Under the pieces are notes generated by a model. That model saw only the letters and a program-made list of their open reading frames with translations. It had not been told where the DNA came from and ran no database searches. From positions 20,704 through 84,703 of the forward strand of contig CAJTYJ010000011.1 in assembly GCA_910583895.1 (NCBI GenBank): DNA of 64,000 nt, read 5' to 3'. Position 1 is the first letter of the stretch. The number at the start of each line of letters is the position of its first letter. The stretch is from an uncultured Lachnospiraceae bacterium. GTDB taxonomy: Bacteria; Bacillota; Clostridia; Lachnospirales; Lachnospiraceae. Of this stretch, positions 26,494-35,290 are shown piece by piece. The position numbers and the translations under genes are program-made.

Positions 26494-28773
26494 TCAGTTT
26501 CCATTCCCCAAAAGCCCCTGCAGCTTCTCCATCTCCTTCCCCCGCAGCTTCTGGCTGTAGATCTGCCCGATCAGTTGTTCTGCCTCTTCCCAGAGTTTCT
26601 GCCACTCCTGCGCATAATACGCCGTCTCCAGATTCAGATTCTGCATCTGATACATCAAAGCCTCCGCCCGGTCCGCCAGAATGTGGTCTTCTCTGTAATT
26701 TCGCACCGTGTACCCTTCCGAGAGCACCTCATCGTCCGACCGCCCCGGCAGATAACTGTTATAGTCCATGGCTCCTGTCGCATAATACGCCGAGTCCGAA
26801 TGCTCCTCTTCCAGCGTAAATGCCACCCGGGTGCTGTCTTTGACCAGTTCGGACATGACGGTCTTCCAGATGGAGGCCGGGTAAGTGGCCCCATAGAGAT
26901 TCTCCAGAATCCGCGGTTCGTCATACCCCACCCAGACACTCATGGCAAAATCCGGTGTGATCCCGCAGAACCATCCGTCCTTGCACTCGTTGGTAGTCCC
27001 GGTCTTTCCGGCCGCCTCCACCGGAAGATCCCACTTCATGGAAGCCGCCGTTCCCTGGCTGATCACCCCTTTTAAGATCTCCACCATCTCCGACGCAGCA
27101 GAAGGCGTATAGACCTCCCATGGCTCAGCCTTCTCATACAGTTCCCTGCCGTCCCGGTCCGTGATGGAAATCAGGCAGGTGGCCTGGTGATATTCTCCCT
27201 GGTTGGCCAGGGTGGAGTAGCCGTTGGCCATCTCCACGGTGGTCACCCCATAGGTCAGCCCACCCAGCGCCGACGCCGGATAATAATCATCCGGCACAAT
27301 CCTGGAAAACTCCATCAGATTGACATAAGCAAGCCCTTTTGCCGGCGTCAGGCTGCAGAACAGCCACCAGGCACAGCCGTTTAAGGATTTTTCCACCGCC
27401 CGCTCCAAAGAGACCTTATTTCCCGTCAGGCTGACCGCATCCACCCCCATCTCTTTCGCTTTTGCCACATCAATATTATTGAGGAGCGAATCCTTCGTAT
27501 AACCATTGTCCAGCGCCGGTCCGTAGACTGCCAGCGGCTTAAACGAACTGCCCGGCTGCCGGTAAGACTGATACGCCCGGTTCAGTGTATATACATCCGT
27601 ATCCTGGCTCCTTCCGCCCACCACCGCCACCACTTTATGGGTCTGATTGTCAATGATCGTGGAAGCGCTCTGCAGCGCATAGATCCCCTCCGGTCCGGCC
27701 TCCTCATCAAAGGCCAGGGTCTCGTCGATGGTCTTCTGTAAAAGGGCCTGTTTCTCCTCATTGAGCGACGTCCGGATCACGTACCCTTCCGTATACAGCT
27801 TTCCCCTGCAGAATTCATAGACATCGTTATAATGCTCCAGATAAGCCCGGTAGGTATCCATATTTTCAAATGCATACCGAAAGACAAAGCCGTCCAGCTC
27901 CATCAGATACCGGACCGCACAGTCCACCGCATACGTTGTCTCATAATTTTGTATCCCTTTCGCCTCTTTCGGGTGCAGAATCACCGGATACCGCTGGGCC
28001 CTGGAAAGATCAAACGAAGTAAGATATCCGCACTCATACATATCATTTAAGATTTTATCCCGCCGCTCAACGGCATGCTCCGGATATTTCAGCGGGTCAT
28101 AGAAAGAAGGCGCGTTGGGAATCGCGCACAGATAAGCCGTCTCGCTGACGCTCAGTTCCTTTGCAGACTTGCTGAAATACTTCTTTGCTGCCGCCTCGAT
28201 GCCATAGCAGCGATTGGAAAAATAAGCGCTGTTGATGTAAAATTCCAGAATCTGTTCTTTGGTGTACTTTTTCTCCAGTTCCGCGGCGATCAGAATCTCC
28301 CGCACCTTCCGCTCCAAAGACACCTCATTGGACAAAAAAGCACTCCGGGCCAGCTGCTGCGTGATGGTGCTGGCCCCGTGCTTTTCCTCACCCCGGGTGG
28401 CCAGATACCGGTAGCAGACCCTTACGATCCCTTCCGGATCATATCCTTCATGTTCCCAGAAGCGCCTGTCCTCCACCGCCACAAAAGCCTGCACCACCGC
28501 CTGGGGAATGTCTTCGTACCGGAGATAATCCGACTCGCTGTCGATGGACAGCTTGCCGATCAGATTTCCGCTGTCATCATAAATATAACTGCTTAGATTC
28601 TTTCGGAATGTTTCCTCATCCGACTCTGCCACCACCCGGACAGCATCCGCCCGGTACGCTTCGTATACCGGCCGGTACCGGACGTAGAGATACCCGCCCG
28701 CTCCCGCCGCAGCCGTAAGCAAAAGTATAAATAAAATCAACAAAAACTTACCGATTTTCTTCCACACTGCCAA
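26494..28773 (-). CDS. Class A penicillin-binding protein (glycosyltransferase/transpeptidase)
   Basis: 759 residues. Polymerises lipid II and cross-links peptidoglycan outside the membrane. N-terminal anchor helix (about 7-30); glycosyltransferase domain about 75-250 with the catalytic Glu in VEDRRFWEHEG and GASTITQQLAR; transpeptidase domain with SxxK serine in QPGSSFKPL, SxN as SLN, and KTG in AGKTGTTN. There is no long C-terminal extension. The start is a TTG at 28773 with a GGGAGGG ribosome binding site. It is a single-gene unit by spacing on both sides. Confidence 0.93.
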   Translation of the reverse strand: MAVWKKIGKFLLILFILLLTAAAGAGGYLYVRYRPVYEAYRADAVRVVAESDEETFRKNLSSYIYDDSGNLIGKLSIDSESDYLRYEDIPQAVVQAFVAVEDRRFWEHEGYDPEGIVRVCYRYLATRGEEKHGASTITQQLARSAFLSNEVSLERKVREILIAAELEKKYTKEQILEFYINSAYFSNRCYGIEAAAKKYFSKSAKELSVSETAYLCAIPNAPSFYDPLKYPEHAVERRDKILNDMYECGYLTSFDLSRAQRYPVILHPKEAKGIQNYETTYAVDCAVRYLMELDGFVFRYAFENMDTYRAYLEHYNDVYEFCRGKLYTEGYVIRTSLNEEKQALLQKTIDETLAFDEEAGPEGIYALQSASTIIDNQTHKVVAVVGGRSQDTDVYTLNRAYQSYRQPGSSFKPLAVYGPALDNGYTKDSLLNNIDVAKAKEMGVDAVSLTGNKVSLERAVEKSLNGCAWWLFCSLTPAKGLAYVNLMEFSRIVPDDYYPASALGGLTYGVTTVEMANGYSTLANQGEYHQATCLISITDRDGRELYEKAEPWEVYTPSAASEMVEILKGVISQGTAASMKWDLPVEAAGKTGTTNECKDGWFCGITPDFAMSVWVGYDEPRILENLYGATYPASIWKTVMSELVKDSTRVAFTLEEEHSDSAYYATGAMDYNSYLPGRSDDEVLSEGYTVRNYREDHILADRAEALMYQMQNLNLETAYYAQEWQKLWEEAEQLIGQIYSQKLRGKEMEKLQGLLGNGN

Positions 28774-28909
28774 AGAAATCCCTCCCGTTTGCAGGCCATC
28801 GTCTTCCGTCTTGCCTCTGGCACCGCTCTATAAAGAGTATACCACTATTTTATAAGATATGCACGTTATGTTCCTGTTCATTCCCACACCCGCCTTTTGC
28901 CTGCTGACT

Positions 28910-29013
28910 GCCTGCAGGGGTGAATACTCCGCCGACATGGACCGATTTTACAAAATATTAGCAACTCCTTTCAGAATGTTTTTCTGAAACGTCGCCTCCT
29001 TCACCCTGCAGGC
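28910..29013. repeat. Imperfect inverted repeat in a gene-free gap
   Basis: GCCTGCAGGGGTGAA (28910-28924) and its near-perfect reverse complement (29000-29013, one base missing) flank about 75 bases that include a smaller hairpin TTTCAGAA...TTCTGAAA. The gap 28774-29169 contains no gene; it should hold the divergent promoters for the penicillin-binding protein and the WYL genes. Confidence 0.45.
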
Positions 29014-29103
29014 TGAAAATCCATTCTGCGTCATGCAGCGGAACAGAAACGTGTCCGTACACCAGACATGAAAAAAAACAAAACAGAACCTGGCACAGAA
29101 GAA

Positions 29104-29132
29104 TTGAAGTTCCCGCGCAAAAAGCGTATACT
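29104..29132 (+). promoter_or_regulatory. Promoter of the WYL gene pair
   Basis: TTGAAG (29104-29109), 17-base spacer, TATACT (29127-29132). Its position supports the start codon at 29170 rather than the in-frame ATG at 29068. Confidence 0.65.
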
Positions 29133-29169
29133 TGATGAAAACACACCGCCAAAGAAAGGATTTCCTCCC

Positions 29170-30414
29170 ATGTCGGAATACCAGGAGCTAATTAAAAACA
29201 TACAAAAGAGCCGCAATTACGTCCGGGATTTCCTGATCTATGGGTTTAAGTCCCGGGAAGATTTTTCCGCAAAAAGCGGCCGCACCTATGACAATGAACG
29301 GCGCCGGATCGAGTCCTGGCTCTCGGAATACATACGGACCGATTATGGCCCCCAGGGCAAAACTTTGTCCCTGGCTCTGGACAGCAACCTGCTTCACACC
29401 AACCCCCTCTACCGGGTCTGGAAATCCAGAAGCTTCACCTCCAACGACCTGATGCTCCACTTCTTTTTTCTGGATCTTTTCAGGGACGGTTCCTTCTGCA
29501 CAGCCGAGGAACTGACCGATCAGATCCTGAAGCGCTATGATGTGCTGTTCGAGTCCCAGCTCATCCGGAAAAAAGCCAACGAATATGTCAAAGAAGGAAT
29601 CCTGACTTCAGAAAAGTCAGGAAGACGGCTCCTTTATTCCCTGGCTCCAAGCTTTCAGGACAAGGCTTTGCAAATCCTTCCCTCTGTCCTTAATGCTGCC
29701 CGCTTCTGCCAGCTTGCCATGCCTTTTGGCTTTATCGGAAGCACCATCCTGGACCGTCAAAAGACCCAAAACGAAACTTTTCTGGTAAAACATGGCTACT
29801 GCAGTTTTACTTTGGAGGACGAGATCCTGTTCTGTCTGCTGACCGCCATCCGCCAAAAATACCGGATCACCTTTCAGAACCACAGCAACAAAAAGCTTCG
29901 GTCCAGGGAAGAGACGTTCCGGGTGATTCCCATGAAAATCTTTGTGAGCACCAGGACCGGGCGTCGTTTTTTATGCTGCTATCAGCTTCAGAATCGCCGT
30001 TTTACCACCTATCGCCTGGACCAGATCCAGCGGATCAAATTGGAAGAACCATTTGCGGATTACAACTATTATCTGGACAGATTAAACCAGAACCTCCCTT
30101 CCTGCTTTGGCGTCTCCTTCGGGACCAGCCATCGGATGGATACCATCCGGCTGTCGTTATATATCCGGGAAAAAACGGAGCACTACATTTTTCAAAGGCT
30201 GCAGCGGGAAGGCCGGGGCGGAACGATCACCCGAACCGGACAAAACACCTACTGTTATGAGATCACCGTCTTTGACGGCAACGAACTGATGCCCTGGATC
30301 AAAACTTTTATCGGAAGAATCCTTTCCTTTTCTTCCAACAATAAGGTTTTGCAGGATAAATTTTATCAGGACCTGCACACTATGATGCAACTATACGAAA
30401 TCGAGGAATCATGA
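29170..30414 (+). CDS. WYL-domain transcriptional regulator 1
   Basis: 414 residues from the ATG at 29170, preceded by AAGGA and located about 30 bases after the predicted transcription start. The N-terminal part (1-170) is helical with a predicted winged-helix-like section (LTDQILKRYDVLFESQLIRKK followed by YVKEGIL); the C-terminal half (about 240-410) has the WYL-type pattern (KYRITFQNHS, RVIPMKIFVS, FLCCYQLQNRRFTTYRLDQI). WYL proteins bind small ligands or nucleotides and often regulate defence or stress genes. The stop overlaps the next gene by 4 bases. The regulated target is not evident from the neighbours. Confidence 0.75.
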   Translation: MSEYQELIKNIQKSRNYVRDFLIYGFKSREDFSAKSGRTYDNERRRIESWLSEYIRTDYGPQGKTLSLALDSNLLHTNPLYRVWKSRSFTSNDLMLHFFFLDLFRDGSFCTAEELTDQILKRYDVLFESQLIRKKANEYVKEGILTSEKSGRRLLYSLAPSFQDKALQILPSVLNAARFCQLAMPFGFIGSTILDRQKTQNETFLVKHGYCSFTLEDEILFCLLTAIRQKYRITFQNHSNKKLRSREETFRVIPMKIFVSTRTGRRFLCCYQLQNRRFTTYRLDQIQRIKLEEPFADYNYYLDRLNQNLPSCFGVSFGTSHRMDTIRLSLYIREKTEHYIFQRLQREGRGGTITRTGQNTYCYEITVFDGNELMPWIKTFIGRILSFSSNNKVLQDKFYQDLHTMMQLYEIEES

Positions 30415-31400
30415 TGGAACTTTTTTCTGAAATCTACAGCTGCTATTATCAGATAGTAGACCAGATTCTCACGGAGGCGGAAGCCGCCCCCGTCACAGAA
30501 CGCAGAATGAATGAGATCTGCCGGGAACTTGGTTTTGCTGAAAGCAGTCTTTATATTATCCCCAAACTTTTAGACGGGGAGTGGAATCTGCTGGACTCTG
30601 ACGGCGACGGATACCGGGCCCGCACCAAATCCCATGGAGTCCTTCCGTTTACCCGCCTGCAGCGTTCCTGGCTGAAAACCCTTCTTCAGGACAGCCGCTT
30701 CCGGCTGTTTTTTACGGAAGACGAACTTCCCCTGCTGGAATCATTTACCGCCGATGCAGATCTTCTCTGGCAGCCGGAGGATTTTCACTGTTATGATCAG
30801 TACAAAGACGGGGACCCTTACGAATCCCCTTCCTACCGCACACATTTTCGGACTCTGCTCTTCGCCATTCCCAAGAGGCAGTATGTGAACATTTCCTATC
30901 AGTCCGAAAAAGGAAACCGCATCACCCATCACTACCTGCCCCTGAAGCTGGAATATTCTGCCAAAAACGACCGTTTCCGGCTGCTGGCCCTACCAAAGCA
31001 GCAGCGGCACGCTGCATTCATCCAGGTTCTCAATCTGCGCGGGATGAAAGAAGCAAACCTGCTGCCCCTTTTTGACGAGGAAGATCTTGATTTTGAAAAA
31101 ATAATCCGCAAGTCCTACTACCGGGAACCGGTCCGGCTGCTGATCAAAAATCAAAGAAACGCCCTGGAGCGAACCATGCTTCACTTTTCTAATTATGAAA
31201 AAAGGACGAAAAAAATAGATGAGAACACCTGGGAATGCCTCATCTATTATAACCGCTCCATGGAAACCGAACTCCTGATCGAAATTCTTTCTTTTGGCCC
31301 CGCCGTAAAGGTCACCGGTCCTGAATCCTTTGTGGCTCTGGTAAAAGAGCGCTTAAGAAAGCAGGCACGGCTCTTTTCCACTACTGCTTTCCCGTCTTGA
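30411..31400 (+). CDS. WYL-domain transcriptional regulator 2
   Basis: 329 residues, coupled to the preceding gene by an ATGATGG overlap. The N-terminal segment (about 15-60) could form a small helix-turn-helix (RRMNEICRELGF, SSLYIIPKLL). The middle and C-terminus follow the WYL pattern: YVNISYQSEKGNRITHHYLPLKLEYS, RFRLLAL, and a C-terminal region with LIYYNRSMETELLIEILSFG. It resembles its upstream neighbour in layout but is shorter, so the pair may act as a heteromer. Its last 20 bases overlap the convergent nudC gene. Confidence 0.7.
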   Translation: MMELFSEIYSCYYQIVDQILTEAEAAPVTERRMNEICRELGFAESSLYIIPKLLDGEWNLLDSDGDGYRARTKSHGVLPFTRLQRSWLKTLLQDSRFRLFFTEDELPLLESFTADADLLWQPEDFHCYDQYKDGDPYESPSYRTHFRTLLFAIPKRQYVNISYQSEKGNRITHHYLPLKLEYSAKNDRFRLLALPKQQRHAAFIQVLNLRGMKEANLLPLFDEEDLDFEKIIRKSYYREPVRLLIKNQRNALERTMLHFSNYEKRTKKIDENTWECLIYYNRSMETELLIEILSFGPAVKVTGPESFVALVKERLRKQARLFSTTAFPS

Positions 31401-32208
31401 ACTGATGGATCATCTCTCTGGTCAGGCTGATTCCGTCATCTTCCAGCGGGATTTCCTCCCGTTCAAACCACTGAGCCACCGCCAGCTCCTCCGTGTCCAG
31501 CCGAATATCCGTGCTTCCGTCCACCTCACAGTAGAAACCGCAGAGCAGCGTGGAAGAAAAGGACCAGGGCTGGCTCTTGTAATACCGGATATTTTTCACC
31601 TTCAGCCCCACTTCTTCCATAACTTCTCTTTGAACCGTCTCCTCCAGCGTCTCGCCAATCTCCGTAAATCCCGCCACCAGCGCATAGTTCACCGTCCCCG
31701 GGCGGTTGGCATACTTGGTCAGAAGCAGCCGGTTTTTGTCTGTCACCGCCACAATGACCCCCGGACAGATTTTGGGATAGACCAGATTGCCGCAGCTCTC
31801 ACACCGGACCATCCGCTCCTTATGATCCGGAACCATGGGCGAACCACAGCCCCCGCAGAACTGATTGGAGCGGTACCAGCTGTCCAGCTGCTGCCCGGTG
31901 ATACCGGCAAACCCCAGATACCTTGGGCTGACCTGCCGGAAAACTGCCGGCTTTTCCCAGGTGTAACCTTCCGGCTCCTTTTTCAGCTCATTTTTTAATA
32001 AGAAAAAATGCTCCTGGCTGATGGAAAAAAGATAGGTGATGTCCATGTGCTCCTGGCTGATCTCTCTTACCTTTGGATATGTAATCTTTCCTTCCACGAT
32101 TTTACAAAGCACGTCTCCCCCGCGGTAGACAAGCAGCCAGTCCTCCGGATCCGGAAGCTGCTCCACATAATGATTGTCGTATCTTTCTGGTCTAATGTCC
32201 TGTATCAT
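31381..32208 (-). CDS. nudC: NAD+ diphosphatase NudC (RNA de-NADding type)
   Basis: 275 residues, normal for NudC. Hydrolyses NAD(H) to NMN(H) and AMP and can remove NAD caps from RNA. Zinc-ribbon CGGCGSP...RCESC at the centre (four Cys) is followed by the Nudix box GFTEIGETLEETVQREVMEEVGL-type (23-residue pattern GX5EX7REUXEEXGU satisfied) and the SQPWSFSSTLLCGF motif diagnostic of NudC. It is convergent with the WYL pair, overlapping by 20 bases. Confidence 0.93.
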   Translation of the reverse strand: MIQDIRPERYDNHYVEQLPDPEDWLLVYRGGDVLCKIVEGKITYPKVREISQEHMDITYLFSISQEHFFLLKNELKKEPEGYTWEKPAVFRQVSPRYLGFAGITGQQLDSWYRSNQFCGGCGSPMVPDHKERMVRCESCGNLVYPKICPGVIVAVTDKNRLLLTKYANRPGTVNYALVAGFTEIGETLEETVQREVMEEVGLKVKNIRYYKSQPWSFSSTLLCGFYCEVDGSTDIRLDTEELAVAQWFEREEIPLEDDGISLTREMIHQFKTGKQ

Positions 32209-32283
32209 TCCCTGGATCTCCTTGCTTTTGTGGATCTTTTTTTCTATACTTTAATACATTTTTCTGTTCTTGTAAAGTTCTCT

Positions 32284-32367
32284 CGAAAGACGTTGCTGTT
32301 CACAGGTACCCTGTGAACGTAACCGCATATGCCCATTGGAAATCGCCTTCGCGATGAGGCATATGCT
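32284..32367. repeat. Repeat family B, copy 1
   Basis: A stretch of 56 bases (about 32297-32352, starting CTGTTCACAGGTACC) is identical to the reverse complement of 56905-56965, with similar flanks to about 84 bases. It contains the perfect palindrome GTTCACAGG-TAC-CCTGTGAAC and a second arm pair around CGCATATGCC and GGCATATGC. It fills most of the 226-base gap between nudC and the glycerate kinase gene. There is no coding potential. Confidence 0.75.
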
Positions 32368-32434
32368 TTGCCTCCCTAACGGTACTGGTCCATGACAAAT
32401 CAGCGGAGTGATTCGCCATGGTGTGAACAGTGAC

Positions 32435-33676
32435 CTAAAGACCTTCCCGGCGGATCAGCAGTACTGCCACATCATTGACATTGGTCCCGGTCGCTCCGGT
32501 CCTGATCAGGCCTTCCACCTGTTCCAGGGCACGATAGGCGTCATTTTCTTTTAACACCTCATGGATCTCCACGCCCTTCTGCCTGAGAATCTCCTCCGTC
32601 TGCTGGTCACAGTAGCCTCCCGCCGCGTCCGTCGGACCGTCGGTCCCATCGCTTCCCACACTGAAGACGGCGGTGTCTCTAAGGCCGTACAGACCAGGTG
32701 CAGCGGACAGGGCAAGCTCCTGATTGCGCCCCCCTTTCCCTTTTCCGGTCAGGTGAACGACGGTCTCACCCCCCGCCAGAAAGGCCAGGCTCTTTTTCGA
32801 CTCCTGATGACTCTTCCCGATGGCCGCAAGAAAAGCCCCGGCTTCTCTTGCTTCACAGGAAAGCTGATCCGTCAGGATGAACGGCTCATATCCAAGCTTT
32901 TGGCAGGCGTCTGCTGCAGCCTGGCACAGGTTTTTCACGCTGCCGGTGATAACCGTCTCCACGTTGTGCAGTTCCTTGGGTGTCTCTGTCTGAATCTGCT
33001 CCATCGCCTGTTCGCTGAGCTGCAGGCCATATTTTCTGATTATTTCAAGAGCCTGCCCGCAGGTACTCGTATCGGGACAGGCAGGTCCGGAAGCAATCAT
33101 ATCAAGGGGATCCCCCAGAATATCGCTCAGCACGATGCTGTACACCCGGGCCGGCTCACAGAGTTTGGCAAACTTCCCGCCCTTCACCGCTGAAAGCCGC
33201 TTGCGGATCGTGTTCATCTCCACGATATCCGCTCCGCAGGCCAGAAGCTGTCTGGTAATGTCCGCCAGCTCTTCCCCGGATATGAGCGGTTTTTCAAAAA
33301 GCGCCGAACCGCCTCCTGACAGCAGAAATATCACCGTATCCTCCGGCTTCAGACTGCCAGCCATCCGAAGAACTGCTTCGGTTCCCCGAAAAGCATTTTC
33401 ATCCGGTACCGGATGTCCGCCCTCATAGCAGTCTACCTTCTCAATATTCCCTTTTACATGATCATACTTGGTGACACACACACCGGCCTTCAGATCCTCT
33501 CCCAAAATCTCGGCGGCCGTCTTTGCCATCTGCCAGGCCGCTTTCCCTGCAGCGGCCAGATAGATCCTGCCGCTGCCAAAATCCTTCCCTTCCAGCGCCT
33601 GCCGGACTGCCTCGTCCGGAAGAACCCTTTTGATCGCCTCTGTTACAATAAATTCCGCATCCTGACGCAAACTCAT
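32435..33676 (-). CDS. Glycerate 2-kinase (DUF4147/MOFRL family)
   Basis: 413 residues from the ATG at 33676 (AGGAGAG ribosome binding site); a longer in-frame start at 33766 lacks support. Phosphorylates D-glycerate to 2-phosphoglycerate, feeding glycolysis. Typical features: YLAAAGKAAWQMA, GGHPVPDENA, FLLSGGGSALFEKP, NTIRKRLSAVKGG, and the C-terminal MOFRL segment with GGETVVHLTGKGKGGRNQEL and SVGSDGTDGPTDAAGG. It lies on the same strand downstream of the thiolase-led end of the catabolic operon, behind a terminator and repeats, and would consume the glycerate that pathway could produce. Confidence 0.88.
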   Translation of the reverse strand: MSLRQDAEFIVTEAIKRVLPDEAVRQALEGKDFGSGRIYLAAAGKAAWQMAKTAAEILGEDLKAGVCVTKYDHVKGNIEKVDCYEGGHPVPDENAFRGTEAVLRMAGSLKPEDTVIFLLSGGGSALFEKPLISGEELADITRQLLACGADIVEMNTIRKRLSAVKGGKFAKLCEPARVYSIVLSDILGDPLDMIASGPACPDTSTCGQALEIIRKYGLQLSEQAMEQIQTETPKELHNVETVITGSVKNLCQAAADACQKLGYEPFILTDQLSCEAREAGAFLAAIGKSHQESKKSLAFLAGGETVVHLTGKGKGGRNQELALSAAPGLYGLRDTAVFSVGSDGTDGPTDAAGGYCDQQTEEILRQKGVEIHEVLKENDAYRALEQVEGLIRTGATGTNVNDVAVLLIRREGL

Positions 33677-33735
33677 ATGTACTCTCCTGTTTATAAATAT
33701 TTTTCCTGACATTCTCCATCTTTGTGCCCGGTACA

Positions 33736-33769
33736 GGCTGATCTTATGAAACATCCGCAGTTGCATAAG
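33736..33769. repeat. Repeat family C, copy 2
   Basis: Matches 26382-26415 at 30 of 34 positions, with the same CTTAT/ATAAG ends. It lies in the 395-base gap 33677-34071, which has no credible gene and also holds a family A copy and the terminator of the thiolase operon. Confidence 0.5.
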
Positions 33770-33918
33770 TGCCCATTCCTGAAAATTCCCAAAGGCACCA
33801 GTCCTTCGGGCATATCTTGTACCCCCTCAATGCCGCCGCATCCGCTCGCCTGACACAGGCGGGGTCTGAAATCCTGTCTGCCTGCACCGGACTTTCCGTG
33901 CAAATAAGAAGCGACCGT

Positions 33919-34000
33919 TTACCTTTCCGCTGCAGTGCGATCCTGCCCAGAGGGATTTTTAAATCATAGAGAAGTTCGGAGGACTTTCCTAATGATTATG
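33919..34000. repeat. Repeat family A, copy 2
   Basis: TTACCTTTCCGC followed by GCAGTGCGATCCTGCCC (33919-33952) matches 19677-19710 with two mismatches. The next part (GAGGG, T-run, GAAGTTCGGAGGACTTTCCTA) follows the arrangement at 19571-19611. The flanking arms (AATCATAG and AATGATTATG) pair with each other, so the unit folds as a hairpin. In this copy the arm sequence differs from the first copy but still pairs, which suggests selection or a mechanism for structure. Confidence 0.65.
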
Positions 34001-34033
34001 AAAAAACGGACTGCCGCAATCCTGCAGCAGCCC
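34001..34033 (-). terminator. Intrinsic terminator after the thiolase gene
   Basis: On the minus strand GGGCTGC (34027-34033) pairs with GCAGTCC (34008-34014, one G-U pair), followed by GTTTTTTC. It closes the lactonase-to-thiolase operon 40 bases after the thiolase stop. Confidence 0.65.
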
Positions 34034-34071
34034 ATACTTTGAAGGAAGAATTCGTCTGTTCAATCGGTTTC

Positions 34072-35250
34072 TCACACTTTCGTAAAATACATGGAAATCC
34101 CCTGACCTCCGCCGATGCACATACTTATTATAGCATCTTTTTTATCTGTGCGCATCAGTTCATACAAAATTTTTACCGTCAGCACTCCACCGGTGGCACC
34201 GATGGGATGGCCGATGGAAATGCCGCCTCCGTAGATGTTCACCTTTTCCTGGTCCAGTCCCAGATCCCGGCTCACCGCAAAAGCCTGACTTGCAAAAGCC
34301 TCGTTGATCTCAAACAGATCGACGCTCTTCAGATCAAGCCCCAGCTTCTCTGCCAGTTTCTCGCTGGACAGCTTCGGCGCATAGCCCATCAGTTCCGCAT
34401 CAAAACCTGCCACCGCATACCCCTCAATCCGAAGCTTCGGCACAACTCCCAGCTCTTCTGCTTTTTCTCTGGACATCACCACCACTGCCGCTGCACCGTC
34501 GTTTAAGCTGGAAGAATTACCCGCCGTCACCGTACCATCCTTCACAAAACAAGGCTTCAGCCGTGCAAGTTTTTCCAGAGTCTGCCCGTCTCTGGGCCCC
34601 TCATCCGTGTCAAAGATCGTCATATTTCCTTTTCGGTCTTTTAATTCTACCGGAAGAATCTCGTCTTTGAATTTGCCGGCCCGAATTGCCGCACACGCCC
34701 GCCGATGGCTTTCCAGCGCAAAACGATCCTGCTCCTCTCTGGAAACATGGTATTGTTTCGCCACATGTTCCGCCGTAATTCCGTTGTGACTGCCATTCAG
34801 AGGCCAGGTCAGAATGTCGATCACTCCATCCTCAAATGTTTTGTGCCCCATTCTTGCACCCCATCTGGCATCTCTTACATAGTACGGAAGCTGGGAGATA
34901 CTTTCCGCTCCTCCTGCCACCACCACATCTGCAAAACCGGTCTGAATCTCCATCACCGCATCTGCAATAGCCTGAAGACCGGATCCGCACTGCCGGTTGA
35001 CCGAATAGGCCGTGGTCTCCTTTGGCATTCCAGCCTTTAAACTGATGGCTCTGGCCACAAAGCCATTCTCTGCAATCTGTCCCACCTGGCCGATGATCAC
35101 CTCGTCCACATCCGAAGGCTGTATCCCTGCCCGGTTCACTGCCTCTTTCACCACCATGGCACCCATATCAATGGCGGACAAATCCTTTAAACTTCCTCCA
35201 TAGCTTCCCACCGGAAGCCTGACACCGCTTACAATCACTGCTTCTTTCAA
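34072..35250 (-). CDS. Acetyl-CoA C-acyltransferase (thiolase)
   Basis: 392 residues. Reversible thiolysis of a 3-oxoacyl-CoA (or condensation of two acyl-CoAs). Catalytic Cys88 in NRQCGSGLQA, EINEAFASQ, the His in GGISIGHPIGATGG, and the second Cys in CIGGGQG. The usual thiolase text N-x-NGGAIALGHP is here IYGGGISIGHP, a slightly divergent active-site rim that may reflect a different acyl group. The start is TTG at 35250, 8 bases from AGGAGA. It is the last gene of the LacI-controlled operon; the dehydrogenase lies 40 bases upstream. Confidence 0.9.
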   Translation of the reverse strand: MKEAVIVSGVRLPVGSYGGSLKDLSAIDMGAMVVKEAVNRAGIQPSDVDEVIIGQVGQIAENGFVARAISLKAGMPKETTAYSVNRQCGSGLQAIADAVMEIQTGFADVVVAGGAESISQLPYYVRDARWGARMGHKTFEDGVIDILTWPLNGSHNGITAEHVAKQYHVSREEQDRFALESHRRACAAIRAGKFKDEILPVELKDRKGNMTIFDTDEGPRDGQTLEKLARLKPCFVKDGTVTAGNSSSLNDGAAAVVVMSREKAEELGVVPKLRIEGYAVAGFDAELMGYAPKLSSEKLAEKLGLDLKSVDLFEINEAFASQAFAVSRDLGLDQEKVNIYGGGISIGHPIGATGGVLTVKILYELMRTDKKDAIISMCIGGGQGISMYFTKV

Positions 35251-35290
35251 TTGATCTGTCTCCTGTCTGAACTTTTATTCCGTTTTCCTG

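Noticed and set aside
33691..33903. A 70-residue minus-strand frame rich in Cys and Gly
   Set aside because: It spans the family C repeat and lacks a ribosome binding site; the composition is that of a translated repeat, not a protein family.
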